Source: Epilithonimonas zeae
GTDB taxonomy: Bacteria; Bacteroidota; Bacteroidia; Flavobacteriales; Weeksellaceae
DNA: 64,000 bases
Assembly: GCF_900141765.1 (NCBI RefSeq)
Contig: NZ_FSRK01000001.1
Location: 682,001 to 746,000, forward strand
Direction of reading: 5' to 3'
Numbering within the stretch: position 1 is the first letter of the stretch; each line of letters opens with the position of its first letter. The notes beneath the pieces were generated by a model. It was given only the letters and a program-made list of their open reading frames with translations, did not search any database and had not been told where the DNA came from. Of the stretch, positions 52,849-62,412 are shown piece after piece. Position numbers and translations under genes: made by a program.

Positions 52849-54432
52849 TTAGATGCTCTTAATTCGTTCCTCTTCCAAATCAATCTGATACAATTGCTGG
52901 CGGATGATTTCTTCATCAATTTTCGGATCTTGATTCAATTCTGTCAGGTATTCTCTTTGATTTTCAAGAAGTTCGTAAAATATTTCCTTCGATTCATCGC
53001 TCATCCAGTTGTCGTCATTCGCATTGATTTTTTCTTCCCAATGTTTCATAATCCTATCAAATCCTGCATTTCCGTTCAGACCATTGTCATACTTATATTT
53101 CAATTTGTCATAAATATGGTGTCGCAATCCGTGTTTGATTTTTCGCCTGGTTTCCAATTCGTCTTCCTCATTGTAAATTCCACCAAACAAACCTGTTCTT
53201 TGAATTAACACAGGCAAGGTAAGACCCTGAATCACCAAGGTCAATAAAATTACAATAAATGTGATGAATAAAATCAAATTTCTGTGTGGAAATGCTTCGC
53301 CATTTAAACTCACCGGAATAGCCAAAGCAGCAGCCAGTGAAACCACACCACGCATTCCCGTCCAACCGAGAAGTAATGGCATCAGATAACGTCTACGTCT
53401 GGATGAAGCATTAGGAATGACACTGGGACGGAAAATAATCGTCGCCACCAAAGCCGCATAAGCACTGATAATTCTGGCCAAAATCAAAACAGCTGTTACC
53501 AAAATGCTGTAACCAACTGCCGTTCTTACCTGAACCCCTTCCGAACGGATACCGTCTACAATCTCCGGAAGTTCCAATCCTATCAGCAAAAACACAACAC
53601 CGTTGAGAATGAAAACAAAACTTTCCCAAACGCTGTAACCTTTGATTCGGCTGGCACTGTTAAGAAAAATCAAACGTTTGGAGGACATATACAATCCGCC
53701 GGCAACTACTGCCAAAACGCCGGAACTGTGTAATAATTCTGCAGCGATATACATAAAATAAGGCTCAATCAATGTCAATGCGACATCAGAAGCAGGTTCT
53801 GTATCCAGTAATTTGTGAATCTGAACGAATAACCAGCCCAAAACCAATCCGATTCCAGCACCGCCGATGACCATCCATACAAAGCTGGTAGCTGCTTCCT
53901 GCCAAATAAATTGTCCAGTCCCGACAGCAATCAGTGCAAATCGGAAAATAATTAATGATGAAGCATCGTTCAGGAGGCTTTCGCCCTCAAGAATTGCTGA
54001 TGTTGATTTTGGAATTTTGACGAATTTGGTAATAGCACCCGTACTCACAGCATCAGGAGGCGAAACAATTCCGCCCAAAAGAAATCCCAATCCGATGGTG
54101 AAACCGGGAATAAAATGATTGGCGAAAATAGCCACTGACAATGCCGTGAAAAAAACCACCAAAAATGCAAAACTGCCGATGATTCGCCACCATTTTTTCA
54201 TTTCTTTGAAAGAAATGCTCCAAGCCGCTTCGAACAATAATGGTGGTAAAAAAATGAAAAAGATGAGGTCCGGGTCTACTCTCACCATTGGCAAACCAGG
54301 AACAAAACTGATGAGTAAGCCGGCAACCACCAGCAAAATAGGATAGGCGATTTTCAGTTTATTGGCCAAAATGGTAAGCAAAACTATGGCCGCAACCATA
54401 GCAAGCAAAAAAGGTAAAAGTGTATGCATCAA
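52849..54432 (-). CDS. Na+/H+ antiporter, CPA1 family
   Basis: 527 residues. About 12 membrane helices (residues ~1-400) and a hydrophilic C-terminal tail of about 125 residues. Key CPA1 features: GGIVSPPDAVSTGAITKFVK (residues ~102-121), the ion-binding LEGESLLNDASSLIIFRFAL (Asn-Asp, ~128-147), and GWTGMRGVVSLAAALAIPVS (~332-351). It exchanges Na+ (or Li+/K+) for H+ across the inner membrane. It ends 11 bases before the SnoaL-like lipoprotein, so they may share a transcript. Confidence 0.92.
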   Translation of the reverse strand: MMHTLLPFLLAMVAAIVLLTILANKLKIAYPILLVVAGLLISFVPGLPMVRVDPDLIFFIFLPPLLFEAAWSISFKEMKKWWRIIGSFAFLVVFFTALSVAIFANHFIPGFTIGLGFLLGGIVSPPDAVSTGAITKFVKIPKSTSAILEGESLLNDASSLIIFRFALIAVGTGQFIWQEAATSFVWMVIGGAGIGLVLGWLFVQIHKLLDTEPASDVALTLIEPYFMYIAAELLHSSGVLAVVAGGLYMSSKRLIFLNSASRIKGYSVWESFVFILNGVVFLLIGLELPEIVDGIRSEGVQVRTAVGYSILVTAVLILARIISAYAALVATIIFRPSVIPNASSRRRRYLMPLLLGWTGMRGVVSLAAALAIPVSLNGEAFPHRNLILFITFIVILLTLVIQGLTLPVLIQRTGLFGGIYNEEDELETRRKIKHGLRHHIYDKLKYKYDNGLNGNAGFDRIMKHWEEKINANDDNWMSDESKEIFYELLENQREYLTELNQDPKIDEEIIRQQLYQIDLEEERIKSI

Positions 54433-54537
54433 TTATTGTTGTGTTTTTAAATTCAAAATAATTCTTAAAAATATAAAAATGCCCGAATTTTTCCTATAAG
54501 TTATTTCTGATTTTAGAAACCTTTGTTTGATTATTCT

Positions 54538-54545
54538 TATTTTTG
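54538..54545 (+). promoter_or_regulatory. Probable -7 box of hisS
   Basis: TATTTTTG matches TAnnTTTG exactly, 41 bases upstream of the chosen hisS ATG and inside the longer in-frame reading, which argues against the upstream start. Confidence 0.5.
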
Positions 54546-54586
54546 CAGTCGATTTATCATTTATCAATCATCATTTATTTTATATA

Positions 54587-55936
54587 ATGAAGCCGAGTTT
54601 AGCAAAAGGAACCAGAGATTTTACTGCGAAAGAAGTTTCCAGAAGAAAATATATTATCAATACATTACAGAATAATTTTGAATTATTTGGATTCCAGCCG
54701 TTGGAAACACCAAGTTTCGAAAATCTTTCTACTTTGACAGGAAAATATGGAGAAGAAGGAGATCGTTTGATTTTTAAAATCTTAAATTCCGGTGATTATG
54801 CTTCAAAAACCAATGATGATGACTGGACGAATAAAAATTCTCAGAAACTAATTTCTCAGATTTCTGAAAAAGCACTTCGTTATGATTTAACAGTTCCATT
54901 CGCAAGATTTATAGCAATGAATCACGGGCAATTGGCTTTTCCTTTTAAGCGTTATCAGATTCAGCCGGTTTGGAGAGCAGACAGACCTCAGAAAGGTAGA
55001 TTCAGAGAGTTTTACCAATGTGATGCGGATGTTGTAGGAAGCACCAGTCTTTGGCAGGAAGTTGAATTGTTGCAATTGTATTTTAAATCATTCAAAGATT
55101 TGAAGTTATCGGTTTCGATTCATATCAATAACAGAAAAATCCTTTCCGGATTAGCAGATTATGCAGGAATTGCAGACAAGTTGATTGATTTTACAGTTGC
55201 TTTGGACAAGCTTGATAAAATTGGAAAAGATGGCGTTGTAAAAGAAATGCTGGAAAAGGGAATTTCTGAAGAAGCAATTTCTAAACTGGATTTCCTCTTC
55301 AGCCAAACCAATGATGCTTTGGAAAACCTTCTTAATCTGAAAGAAAAATTTGTCGGAAACGAAATTGGATTGAAAGGCGTTGAGGAATTAGAATTTGTTA
55401 TTACTAATGCTTTGAATCTCGGCATCGATTCTCAAAATTTAGTTTTTGATATCACTTTAGCCAGAGGTTTAGATTATTATACCGGTGCTATTTTCGAAGT
55501 TAAAGCTGATGAAGTTTTAATGGGTTCTATCGGCGGTGGTGGACGTTATGATAATCTGACGGAAGTTTTTGGCGTTAAGGATATTCCTGGAATTGGAATT
55601 TCTTTTGGCTTGGACAGAATTTATCTGGTAATGGAAGAACTTGGAATTTTCCCTGAAGATTCTGTAAATAATGTAAAGTACCTTTTTGCCAATTACGGAG
55701 ATGCTGAATCTATTGAAGCTTTAAAACTGATTGCTGAACTGAGAGAAAGAAATATTTCTGCAGAGTTGTATCCAGAAGCTTCTAAATTGAAAAAGCAGTT
55801 CACTTATGCTGAGAAAAAAGGAATAGAAAATCTGGTTTTTCTTGGTGAGCAGGAAATTAAAGATGGAAATGTTACAGTTAAAAATCTTAATTCCGGCGAA
55901 CAGCAAACTTTAAAAATAGGTGAGTTTCTGAATTAA
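54587..55936 (+). CDS. hisS: Histidyl-tRNA synthetase
   Basis: 449 residues from the ATG at 54587 ([20 protein letters not shown]); an earlier in-frame start lies upstream of the predicted promoter box. Class II synthetase: motif 1 region [20 protein letters not shown], motif 2 [20 protein letters not shown] (residues ~122-141), the histidine-specific [15 protein letters not shown] (~293-307) and motif 3 [13 protein letters not shown]-terminal anticodon-binding domain follows ([20 protein letters not shown]). Length is slightly above the E. coli enzyme. Its stop overlaps the AraC-type gene stop on the other strand. Confidence 0.95.
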   Translation: MKPSLAKGTRDFTAKEVSRRKYIINTLQNNFELFGFQPLETPSFENLSTLTGKYGEEGDRLIFKILNSGDYASKTNDDDWTNKNSQKLISQISEKALRYDLTVPFARFIAMNHGQLAFPFKRYQIQPVWRADRPQKGRFREFYQCDADVVGSTSLWQEVELLQLYFKSFKDLKLSVSIHINNRKILSGLADYAGIADKLIDFTVALDKLDKIGKDGVVKEMLEKGISEEAISKLDFLFSQTNDALENLLNLKEKFVGNEIGLKGVEELEFVITNALNLGIDSQNLVFDITLARGLDYYTGAIFEVKADEVLMGSIGGGGRYDNLTEVFGVKDIPGIGISFGLDRIYLVMEELGIFPEDSVNNVKYLFANYGDAESIEALKLIAELRERNISAELYPEASKLKKQFTYAEKKGIENLVFLGEQEIKDGNVTVKNLNSGEQQTLKIGEFLN

Positions 55937-57714
55937 TTTTCAGAAACTAAACCTTTGATATTCTCAACAGAAGGCTGACTAACTCCTGCTATTTCTTTTT
56001 TTCTGTTTCGTATAAAATCCGTAGGTCTAATGCCGTTGATCTCAAAGAAAAGGTCTGAAAAGTTTTGTCTCGAGGCAATTCCACATTCTTTTGCCAAAGT
56101 ATCAATGGTATAATTGAGGTAGATATTCTTTTCAAAAAGTAATTGAGTGATATGTCTGATTCTCAAGTCGCCCAGGTACTTGTTGAAATTCATTCCTTTG
56201 TTATCATTAATGACGTGAGAAAGATAATTGGAATTGGTGTCCAACTGAGTGGCTAACTTCTGGATAGTCAGTCCTTTCTGAGTGAATTGTTTTTTCTCCT
56301 CAAATACCTTTAGTTTGTGTAACAGTTCTTCTTTTATCGTCTCTGCGATATGAGATCTCTTATCATCATTATTCTCTGTATTATTAACAACCGCAACAGA
56401 ACTTTCAGGACGTGTATAATTATGAGTTTGCAATTTGTCCTGCAAAACAAAATATTTTTGAAGGATATCTTTTTCTTTTTTAAACTTTTTGAACAGAGTA
56501 ATGATGAGAAAAGTGGCCAATCCCGCTAACAAAATGATAAATACTCCACCCCAAATATTAACTTTTTCCAATTTACCTTTTTCTTCAAGAAGTGCATTCG
56601 TATCGTATTCTCGATGAACTTTAGGGGACAAATAAGCAAAATCTCTTGAGATAATACTGTCAGCTTTTAATAATTGTGTTGTGTAATACAATTGTTGCTG
56701 AGCATCATTCTTGCCTTTATAATAATTGATGAGAAGTTCATAATTTTCTCTTAATTCAGGTAATAAAAATTCTTGTTTTGTAAAGATAGAATCAATTTTC
56801 TTAAAATTAGAAATAGCTAAATCTTCTTTTTTAAGAGCCAAATAACTTTTTCCAATGTAGAAATAATCAACAGATTTCCAAGCAAAATCTTCTTTCATCA
56901 AATCCAAAGACTGAGTAAGATAGTCGATTGAAGACTCGTATTTACTATTGGAAAATTCAGATAGTCCTTTGCTTTTCAAGAAATAGCCTCTCTCTTGGGA
57001 AAAATCTGGCTCGTTGAAAGTTTTTAGTAATCCAATATTGATTAAAGAATCCACTTTAGCAAAATCTTTCTTATTTCTGTAACAGATAATCATTTGATGT
57101 AGACTGTTCAGATAACCTTTTTGATTATTAAAGATTTGAAATTTATGAGCTTTTGTGTTATTAGCCTCAGTCTCAAAAAAGTTGACGCATTCTCGGAATA
57201 GATCTAAAGCTTCATCATTATAACCTAAATAGTTTTTTACAACTCCTAAATGGTAAGAAACCTTGTTTTTAAGATATAAATCTCCTGTATTTTTAGAATA
57301 TTTATAAGCCATCAGATACTCATCTAATGCAGGCTTATATTTTTTCATTTTTGCATAATATATACTGCCCTTTAGGACATAAGCTGTAGAAATTCTGTCC
57401 TCACTTGTAGATTTATAAGCTGCATCCAAACAGCTATCGGCATACTTTATTTTTTTATCTACAGATTTGGAGTAGAAAACCGCATCTCTGTATGCTTGGA
57501 ATAGTTCGGGATATTTTTTTTCTCTTTTTGCTTTCTGAATATAAGGATTGATGTAAGAAAAAGCTCGAATATCATTTTCCGAATAACTTTCATATCCCTT
57601 TCGAAGGTCTTCATAGCTTTTTGGATTAATGTCTTTGGAAAAAACAAAACCGAAAAACAGGACGAATATGATAAAGAAAAAATTTTTCATTTCAAATTTT
57701 AAAAACTTCATCAT
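55933..57714 (-). CDS. Membrane-bound TPR/AraC-type transcriptional regulator
   Basis: About 593 residues from the ATG at 57714; an ATG at 57690 that opens the signal segment ([19 protein letters not shown]) is also possible, while a start at 57726 lies upstream of the likely transcription start. Order: signal peptide, periplasmic TPR repeats (~60-340, e.g. [20 protein letters not shown]), one membrane helix ([20 protein letters not shown], ~370-390), a linker, and a C-terminal AraC HTH (~480-575: [40 protein letters not shown]). Such one-piece sensors are common in Flavobacteriia. Target unknown; a small lipoprotein gene lies divergently next to it. Confidence 0.88.
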   Translation of the reverse strand: MMKFLKFEMKNFFFIIFVLFFGFVFSKDINPKSYEDLRKGYESYSENDIRAFSYINPYIQKAKREKKYPELFQAYRDAVFYSKSVDKKIKYADSCLDAAYKSTSEDRISTAYVLKGSIYYAKMKKYKPALDEYLMAYKYSKNTGDLYLKNKVSYHLGVVKNYLGYNDEALDLFRECVNFFETEANNTKAHKFQIFNNQKGYLNSLHQMIICYRNKKDFAKVDSLINIGLLKTFNEPDFSQERGYFLKSKGLSEFSNSKYESSIDYLTQSLDLMKEDFAWKSVDYFYIGKSYLALKKEDLAISNFKKIDSIFTKQEFLLPELRENYELLINYYKGKNDAQQQLYYTTQLLKADSIISRDFAYLSPKVHREYDTNALLEEKGKLEKVNIWGGVFIILLAGLATFLIITLFKKFKKEKDILQKYFVLQDKLQTHNYTRPESSVAVVNNTENNDDKRSHIAETIKEELLHKLKVFEEKKQFTQKGLTIQKLATQLDTNSNYLSHVINDNKGMNFNKYLGDLRIRHITQLLFEKNIYLNYTIDTLAKECGIASRQNFSDLFFEINGIRPTDFIRNRKKEIAGVSQPSVENIKGLVSEN

Positions 57715-57723
57715 TTGTGTCCA

Positions 57724-57731
57724 CAAAAATA
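57724..57731 (-). promoter_or_regulatory. Probable -7 box of the TPR/AraC-type gene
   Basis: TATTTTTG on the minus strand, an exact TAnnTTTG match, ending 9 bases before the ATG at 57714. This favours the 57714 start. Confidence 0.45.
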
Positions 57732-57985
57732 CGGAATTATCAAATATTATTGAAAATTATTTATTAAGAAAAGGTTATGGATTGGAATAACATAATTTAT
57801 CATTTATATAATTGAAAATCAGTTGTTTGGTTTGGTCGTTATTTGTGAATTAGGACGTCATGATTTCCCAATCGTGACCATGATTTCTTTCACGTATCAA
57901 AATTAGGATATAATTTCGTCACAGAAAATGAGAAGAAAACCTTTGTTTTGCATCTCAATAAAATTTATAAAAATTATTACTCAAT

Positions 57986-58207
57986 ATGAAAAAATTCATT
58001 TCAATCTTAGCAATTGCTTTTGTGTCTTTAAACTTTGTATCTTGTAGACAAGACGATTCAACTTCTGATATGGAAGTTAATTCTCCTCAGGACAATGTAA
58101 GCTTTAAAAAAGGCGGTGATAGTACAGAGACAGACACAGTAACAGTAACAGCAAATAAAAGACCTGTTGATCCAGATCCACCTGTGAAAGATGGAACTAG
58201 CTGGTAA
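57986..58207 (+). CDS. Short lipoprotein of unknown function
   Basis: 73 residues. Lipoprotein signal KKFISILAIAFVSLNFVSCR with Cys at residue 20, then a short polar tail rich in Asp, Ser and Thr (DSTETDTVTVTANKRPVDPD) ending in PPVKDGTSW. No known domain. It is divergent from the TPR/AraC-type regulator, 271 bases away, with an inverted repeat between (GTCATGATT 57857-57865 / AATCGTGAC 57870-57878, one mismatch), a candidate binding site. Confidence 0.7.
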   Translation: MKKFISILAIAFVSLNFVSCRQDDSTSDMEVNSPQDNVSFKKGGDSTETDTVTVTANKRPVDPDPPVKDGTSW

Positions 58208-58247
58208 TCTATAGTAGATTTAAAAACATTCATTCAAGCACTATAAA

Positions 58248-58279
58248 CTGCCTCAATTTATTCAATTAGATTGAGGCAG
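58248..58279. terminator. Hairpin after the short lipoprotein gene
   Basis: CTGCCTCAAT (58248-58257) pairs perfectly with ATTGAGGCAG (58270-58279). The T run that follows is weak (ATTTG), so termination may be partial. Confidence 0.5.
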
Positions 58280-58357
58280 ATTTGAAAATAGACATTTGAA
58301 ATGAATATCGGTATGTTATAAAACTGAAATTTGATTTCTTACTTACTTTTTAAAGCG

Positions 58358-59182
58358 ATGAAAAACATCCACACAATTATTTTAGTTTTATTAATGGGTA
58401 ACATCAATGCCCAAATCGGAATCAATACTTCTAATCCGTTAGCAACTTTGGAAGTACATAAATCCAGATCTTCTAAAATTCCGGAAGGGATTATTCCACC
58501 AAGAATCACGGCAGATTCTCTTCAAATGAAAGATCATCTTTATGGTCCGGCACAAAATGGAGCGATGATTTATATTACAAAACCTGTTTCAAAAACATCA
58601 AGTAGAACGCAACAAGTTACAAGTTCCGGCTATTATGTTTACGATGCAGGATATTCTAATCAAGATAAATCCAGAGGGACTTGGAAGAAAATGTTCAGCG
58701 ACCCAAATGCGTTTGCAGCAAAGAGTATTTCTCCAGTTTCTTTTGCTTCAATGGGCTTAAGTTCTTCTAAACTAAATTTTCAAGCTATCAGATTTGATTC
58801 TGCAATTGAAAACGAAATTGGATCAGAATATATCGCAGATAATCAATATGTAGTTCCGGAAACCGGATTGTATGTTATTAATTATTATATCACATTTGAT
58901 AATAGTAATGATAAGACCGTTACCCAAAGACCAAGTGTCGCGATTGTAAAATCAAATTCCAATGCTACGAATCGTATTGTTTTAAGCTCAAAAATGGTTG
59001 ATGGTATTTTGGCTGAAAATTCAAAAAGTGATAGAATTTCACTTTCTCCACAAGCAGGAATCAATCATATTTATAATCTTAAACAAGGAGAGAAACTGAA
59101 CTTTGGTTTGATGACAGAAAATGAATCTTTATCATCCTTCGGACAGATTTCTACAGAAATATCAATTTATAAAATAAGATAA
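58358..59182 (+). CDS. Exported protein of unknown function
   Basis: 274 residues from the ATG at 58358, which opens the signal peptide (KNIHTIILVLLMGNINAQ). The mature start IGINTSNPLATLEVHKSRSS is a hallmark of a group of secreted flavobacterial proteins resembling tail-fibre or C1q-like surface proteins. The rest is beta-rich (NQYVVPETGLYVINYYITFD; LKQGEKLNFGLMTENESLSS), reminiscent of a jelly-roll C1q/TNF-type C-terminal domain. No T9SS tail is evident. Function unknown; could be co-transcribed with the short lipoprotein. Confidence 0.75.
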   Translation: MKNIHTIILVLLMGNINAQIGINTSNPLATLEVHKSRSSKIPEGIIPPRITADSLQMKDHLYGPAQNGAMIYITKPVSKTSSRTQQVTSSGYYVYDAGYSNQDKSRGTWKKMFSDPNAFAAKSISPVSFASMGLSSSKLNFQAIRFDSAIENEIGSEYIADNQYVVPETGLYVINYYITFDNSNDKTVTQRPSVAIVKSNSNATNRIVLSSKMVDGILAENSKSDRISLSPQAGINHIYNLKQGEKLNFGLMTENESLSSFGQISTEISIYKIR

Positions 59183-59305
59183 AAACTATGTCTAAATTTA
59201 ATAATCTAATCTTCGTAAAATTTGTCAACTTCAGTTTGGTAGTTTTAAGAATTTGTTTTGGCGACGGAATTTTCCGTAACAGACCAGAATAAAAAAAAGT
59301 TTAGT

Positions 59306-59313
59306 TACTTTTG
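59306..59313 (+). promoter_or_regulatory. Probable -7 box of the CvfB-like gene
   Basis: TACTTTTG matches TAnnTTTG exactly and lies 17 bases before the ATG. Confidence 0.5.
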
Positions 59314-59330
59314 CAGCAAATTCAATTTTT

Positions 59331-60155
59331 ATGAAGCCTGGACAAACTCAAACTCTTACAATTTCTGAACAAATTTCATCCGGATTTATCCTTCGAGATG
59401 AAAATGGTGAAAAAGCTTTCATCCAAAAAGTTTTCGCAGATGATTCTTGGGAAATTGGAGGAGAAGTAAAAGTTTTTGTGTATCAGGAAGAAGGTAACCT
59501 AAAAGCAACCACAGAAAAAGCAAATGCTGAGATAGGGGAATTTGCAGTAATGACGAGCGTACAAAGTTTGCCAAGTGGTGCTTTTATGGATTGGGGAATT
59601 ATCAAAGATCTTTTTATTCCATATAAGCAACAAAAATCCAAAATCATAGAAGGAAAGCGTTATCTGGTATATGTCTATATCGATGAAACTACTGGACTGA
59701 TTACGGGAACAACCAAATTCAAACGCAATCCTCAATACGAAAATTTACCTTTTAAAAATGGCGATAAAGTAGATTTGATTGTAATGAACGAGTCTGAGCT
59801 AGGTTGGAATGTCGTTATCAACAAGCAATATATAGGATTAATATACGCTTCTGATGTTTTCAAAAAACTGTATCCGTTGTCAGAAGAATCTGGTTATATC
59901 AAAACCATTCGTGAAGATGGTAAAATAGATGTGACTTTGCAGCCTCAAGGTTTTGAAAATGTAGATGAGTTCAAACAAAAAATCATTGATAAACTGAATG
60001 ATAACTACGGATTACTTTATTTATCCGACAAATCTTCTCCTGAAGAAATCAAAGATGCGTTGCATATGAGTAAGAAAAACTTCAAAAAAGCAATTGGAAG
60101 TCTTTATAAAGATAAAGTCATCGAAATTTTGGACGATAAAATCAGATTGCTTTAA
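59331..60155 (+). CDS. CvfB-like S1-domain RNA-binding protein
   Basis: 274 residues. CvfB/YitL proteins have tandem S1-like RNA-binding domains and a C-terminal winged helix, and affect gene expression post-transcriptionally. The three S1-like units are visible as repeated beta stretches (SSGFILRDENGEKAFIQKVF; GAFMDWGIIKDLFIPYKQQK, residues ~82-101; ESGYIKTIREDGKIDVTLQP), and the winged helix is at LYLSDKSSPEEIKDALHMSK (~227-246) to VIEILDDKIRLL. Length fits the family. It is transcribed alone from a good promoter. Confidence 0.9.
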   Translation: MKPGQTQTLTISEQISSGFILRDENGEKAFIQKVFADDSWEIGGEVKVFVYQEEGNLKATTEKANAEIGEFAVMTSVQSLPSGAFMDWGIIKDLFIPYKQQKSKIIEGKRYLVYVYIDETTGLITGTTKFKRNPQYENLPFKNGDKVDLIVMNESELGWNVVINKQYIGLIYASDVFKKLYPLSEESGYIKTIREDGKIDVTLQPQGFENVDEFKQKIIDKLNDNYGLLYLSDKSSPEEIKDALHMSKKNFKKAIGSLYKDKVIEILDDKIRLL

Positions 60156-60241
60156 ATCTGTAAATTATCAGCTTTCCGAAAATTAATCCTAATAATTTTT
60201 CATTGGAATCGTTTTTGTTAATAAAGACAAAATAAAAACTG

Positions 60242-61144
60242 ATGAAAAAAATTCTCATAAGTGGTGCAACAGGACTTGTTGGCAAAAAACTCGCCCGAAA
60301 GCTATATGAACGTGGCTACAAAGTTGAGATTCTTGTTCGTTCCAAATCAAAAAAAACAGACTTCAAATCCTATATCTGGGACTATGAAAATGGATTTTTA
60401 GAAGAAGGCGCCTTAGACAATACTTATATTTTTATTCATTTAGCTGGAGCTTCGATTAGTAAGCGCTGGACGAAAGATTACAAAAAAGAAATCTATAAAA
60501 GCAGAATAGATTTGGCGCAGTTCATTTATGAAAAGATGCTGGAGAAAGATATTCATCCAGAGGCAGTTATCTCATCTTCGGCAGTAGGTTTTTATGGACA
60601 AATCACATCGGAACATATTTTTTCTGAAGAGGATTCTCCAGCAGAAGATTTTTTAGGAAGCATTTGTACAGATTGGGAACTCAAAGCTTTGCAGTTTGAA
60701 AGCCTTGGCAGTAGAGTAGTCAGAATCAGAACTTCAACCGTTTTATCAGAAAAAGGAGGTGCTTTGGAAACACTCAAAAAACCAATTGAACTAAATGTTG
60801 GTGCTCCTCTAGGAAGCGGTAAACAATATTTTCCTTGGATTCATATCGATGATTTGGTTAATATCTATTTCAAAGCAGTCGAAGATGTTTCTATGAATGG
60901 TGCTTATAATGCTTCGGCTCCTGATTTCGTAACCAACGAAATTCTGACCAAAAAAATCGCCTATCATCTCAATAAAAAAATATTTCTTCCCAATATCCCC
61001 AAGTTTATTATTAAAACTGTTTTAGGAGAAATGTCGGTTTTGGCTTTGGAAGGCAGCCGGATTTCTTCAAAAAAGATTGAAAATGCTGGTTTCAAATTCC
61101 AGTACAATAATCTCGATAAGGCTTTGAGTGATGTGATTAATTAA
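60242..61144 (+). CDS. TIGR01777-family NAD(P)-dependent epimerase
   Basis: 300 residues, extended short-chain dehydrogenase fold. NAD(P)-binding ILISGATGLVGKKLARKLYE (residues ~4-23), HLAGASISKRWTKDYKKEIY typical of the family, SSSAVGFYGQ (active-site region, ~113-122) and PWIHIDDLVNIYFKAVED (~199-216) are clear. The C-terminal ~50 residues match the DUF1731 domain (GSRISSKKIENAGFKFQYNN). The physiological substrate is unknown; the family is often mis-labelled as cell-division inhibitor SulA. Confidence 0.92.
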   Translation: MKKILISGATGLVGKKLARKLYERGYKVEILVRSKSKKTDFKSYIWDYENGFLEEGALDNTYIFIHLAGASISKRWTKDYKKEIYKSRIDLAQFIYEKMLEKDIHPEAVISSSAVGFYGQITSEHIFSEEDSPAEDFLGSICTDWELKALQFESLGSRVVRIRTSTVLSEKGGALETLKKPIELNVGAPLGSGKQYFPWIHIDDLVNIYFKAVEDVSMNGAYNASAPDFVTNEILTKKIAYHLNKKIFLPNIPKFIIKTVLGEMSVLALEGSRISSKKIENAGFKFQYNNLDKALSDVIN

Positions 61145-61195
61145 TTTCATTTTGATATTTAAATTAGTAATTTTGAAATGAAACTAATTGAATAG

Positions 61196-61438
61196 ATGAA
61201 ATATAAATTAACTTTAAGAAGCTTAGTCTCACTAAGTTTTTTACTCTTTTTTCTTCCGTTTTTGAGGACTTGTTCGGATAGATCGATTGAAAATTTACAT
61301 TCAGAAGAAGTAACCGCAGTTTTAGTTGTAGATTCTGCAAATAAGGTTATCGAAGGAAATGATACAATTAGAACCTTCAAGGCTCCATCAAAGCAAGAAG
61401 AACAAGATTTTTACTACAAGAAAAAGAAAATAGAATAG
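61196..61438 (+). CDS. Small membrane protein, front part of a probably frameshifted gene
   Basis: 80 residues. One N-terminal hydrophobic segment (LVSLSFLLFFLPFLRTCSD) and a polar tail ending in a Lys-rich stretch (YYKKKKIE). The next reading frame is open from about 61375 without a stop and continues into the hydrophobic protein at 61489-61809, which lacks its own ATG near the front. A single-base change in the A-rich run near 61415-61430 would join the two into one protein of about 200 residues with several membrane helices. No family recognised. Confidence 0.55.
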   Translation: MKYKLTLRSLVSLSFLLFFLPFLRTCSDRSIENLHSEEVTAVLVVDSANKVIEGNDTIRTFKAPSKQEEQDFYYKKKKIE

Positions 61439-61488
61439 CAAGGATTCATAAAGCTAAAAAAGAATTTACATTTAATTTCTATACACTT

Positions 61489-61809
61489 TTGGAGAAAACT
61501 TTATTTAAGGATAAATTCGATGAAAATTCCTTTCTTGAAGGGTCATTTTATTCATTGTCAGGATATTTTCTGGTATTGATGTCAACGATAATAATGATGA
61601 TTTTATCATTCTTAAATAAAATAAAAGCAGTTCAAATTTTATCTCTAATTAATTTGATTTTGCTAATTAGTTCAACAATTTTACTCTATTTTTGTGAAGT
61701 TTTGGAAGCAATAGATCAGATTAAAATTGGTTATTATTTAATCATTATTAATTTTATTTTAATTATTATTTTTTGCAGAAAAGTTCTGAAAGAAAAGCCA
61801 ATAGCTTAA
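61489..61809 (+). CDS. Hydrophobic protein, rear part of a probably frameshifted gene
   Basis: 106 residues from a TTG, but the frame is open upstream to about 61375, so the TTG is probably not a true start. Three hydrophobic helices (FLVLMSTIIMMILSFL, ILSLINLILLISSTILLYF, YYLIIINFILIIIF). The upstream open part reads ENRIARIHKAKKEFTFNFYT and continues naturally from the Lys-rich end of the preceding frame. Possibly one gene broken by a frameshift or a sequencing error. It ends 11 bases before the DUF1003-like gene. Confidence 0.5.
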   Translation: MEKTLFKDKFDENSFLEGSFYSLSGYFLVLMSTIIMMILSFLNKIKAVQILSLINLILLISSTILLYFCEVLEAIDQIKIGYYLIIINFILIIIFCRKVLKEKPIA

Positions 61810-61820
61810 AAAAATCATCA

Positions 61821-62366
61821 ATGAGATTGACTGAAGAAAATAAAGAAAAACTATCTGTTTTAGAAAAAATTGCAAACGGAATTATTTGGTGGGTAGGTTC
61901 TATTCAGTCATTGGTTTTTCATACCATTTTTTTCATCGTCAGTTTTGCGTTACCTGTTTTCAATATTGTAGAATTTGAACATATGTTGTTGGTTCTCACA
62001 ACGGTAGTTTCTTTGGAGGCGATTTATCTGGCGATTTTCATCCAGATGTCTGTCAATAAAAGTACAGAGCATATCGAGGATTTGAAGGAAGATGTTAATG
62101 AAATTCAGGAAGATATCGACGAGATTCAGGAAGATATTGAGGAAATTCAGGAAGATGTAGAGGAAATCCAAGAGGATATTGATGAAATCCAAGAAGATGT
62201 GGAGGAAATCAATGAAGATGATGACGACGAAGACCACAGCGAACGTGCCAGAACAGTAATGTTGAAAAGCAAAGTCACCAATAATAAAAATGACATCAAA
62301 AACCTGAAAGATAAAATCAAAGAACTCGAAAGTTTAATTGAAAAAATTAAAAAAGAAGAGGATTAA
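61821..62366 (+). CDS. DUF1003-like membrane protein with an acidic heptad coiled coil
   Basis: 181 residues from the ATG at 61821 (RLTEENKEKLSVLEKIANGI); an in-frame start at 61773 overlaps the previous gene. Two hydrophobic helices (~30-85: VFHTIFFIVSFALPVFNIVE; LLVLTTVVSLEAIYLAIFIQ) match the DUF1003 pattern, followed by six near-exact seven-residue units of the type EIQEDID (DNA 62100-62225), an acidic stretch and a basic coiled coil (NDIKNLKDKIKELESLIEKI). The acidic and basic coils may pair within or between subunits. Function unknown. Confidence 0.75.
   Translation: MRLTEENKEKLSVLEKIANGIIWWVGSIQSLVFHTIFFIVSFALPVFNIVEFEHMLLVLTTVVSLEAIYLAIFIQMSVNKSTEHIEDLKEDVNEIQEDIDEIQEDIEEIQEDVEEIQEDIDEIQEDVEEINEDDDDEDHSERARTVMLKSKVTNNKNDIKNLKDKIKELESLIEKIKKEED
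62100..62225 (+). repeat. Six tandem 21-bp repeats coding for heptads
   Basis: Units of the form GAAATTCAGGAAGATATCGA, each encoding EIQED plus two variable residues (ID, IE, VE, ID, VE; the last is EINEDDD). Synonymous changes between units (CAG/CAA, GAA/GAG) show the array is not recent. Confidence 0.85.
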
Positions 62367-62412
62367 TTAATATTTGCAATTGTCAGTCTGAAGCTCTCGA
62401 AGACCATAAAAA

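Noticed and set aside
62100-62225. Regular 21-bp spacing that could suggest a CRISPR-like array
   Set aside because: Units are contiguous, in frame and coding; there are no spacers.
61950-62237. Hydrophobic antisense frame opposite the heptad repeats
   Set aside because: A by-product of the reverse complement of repeated acidic codons.
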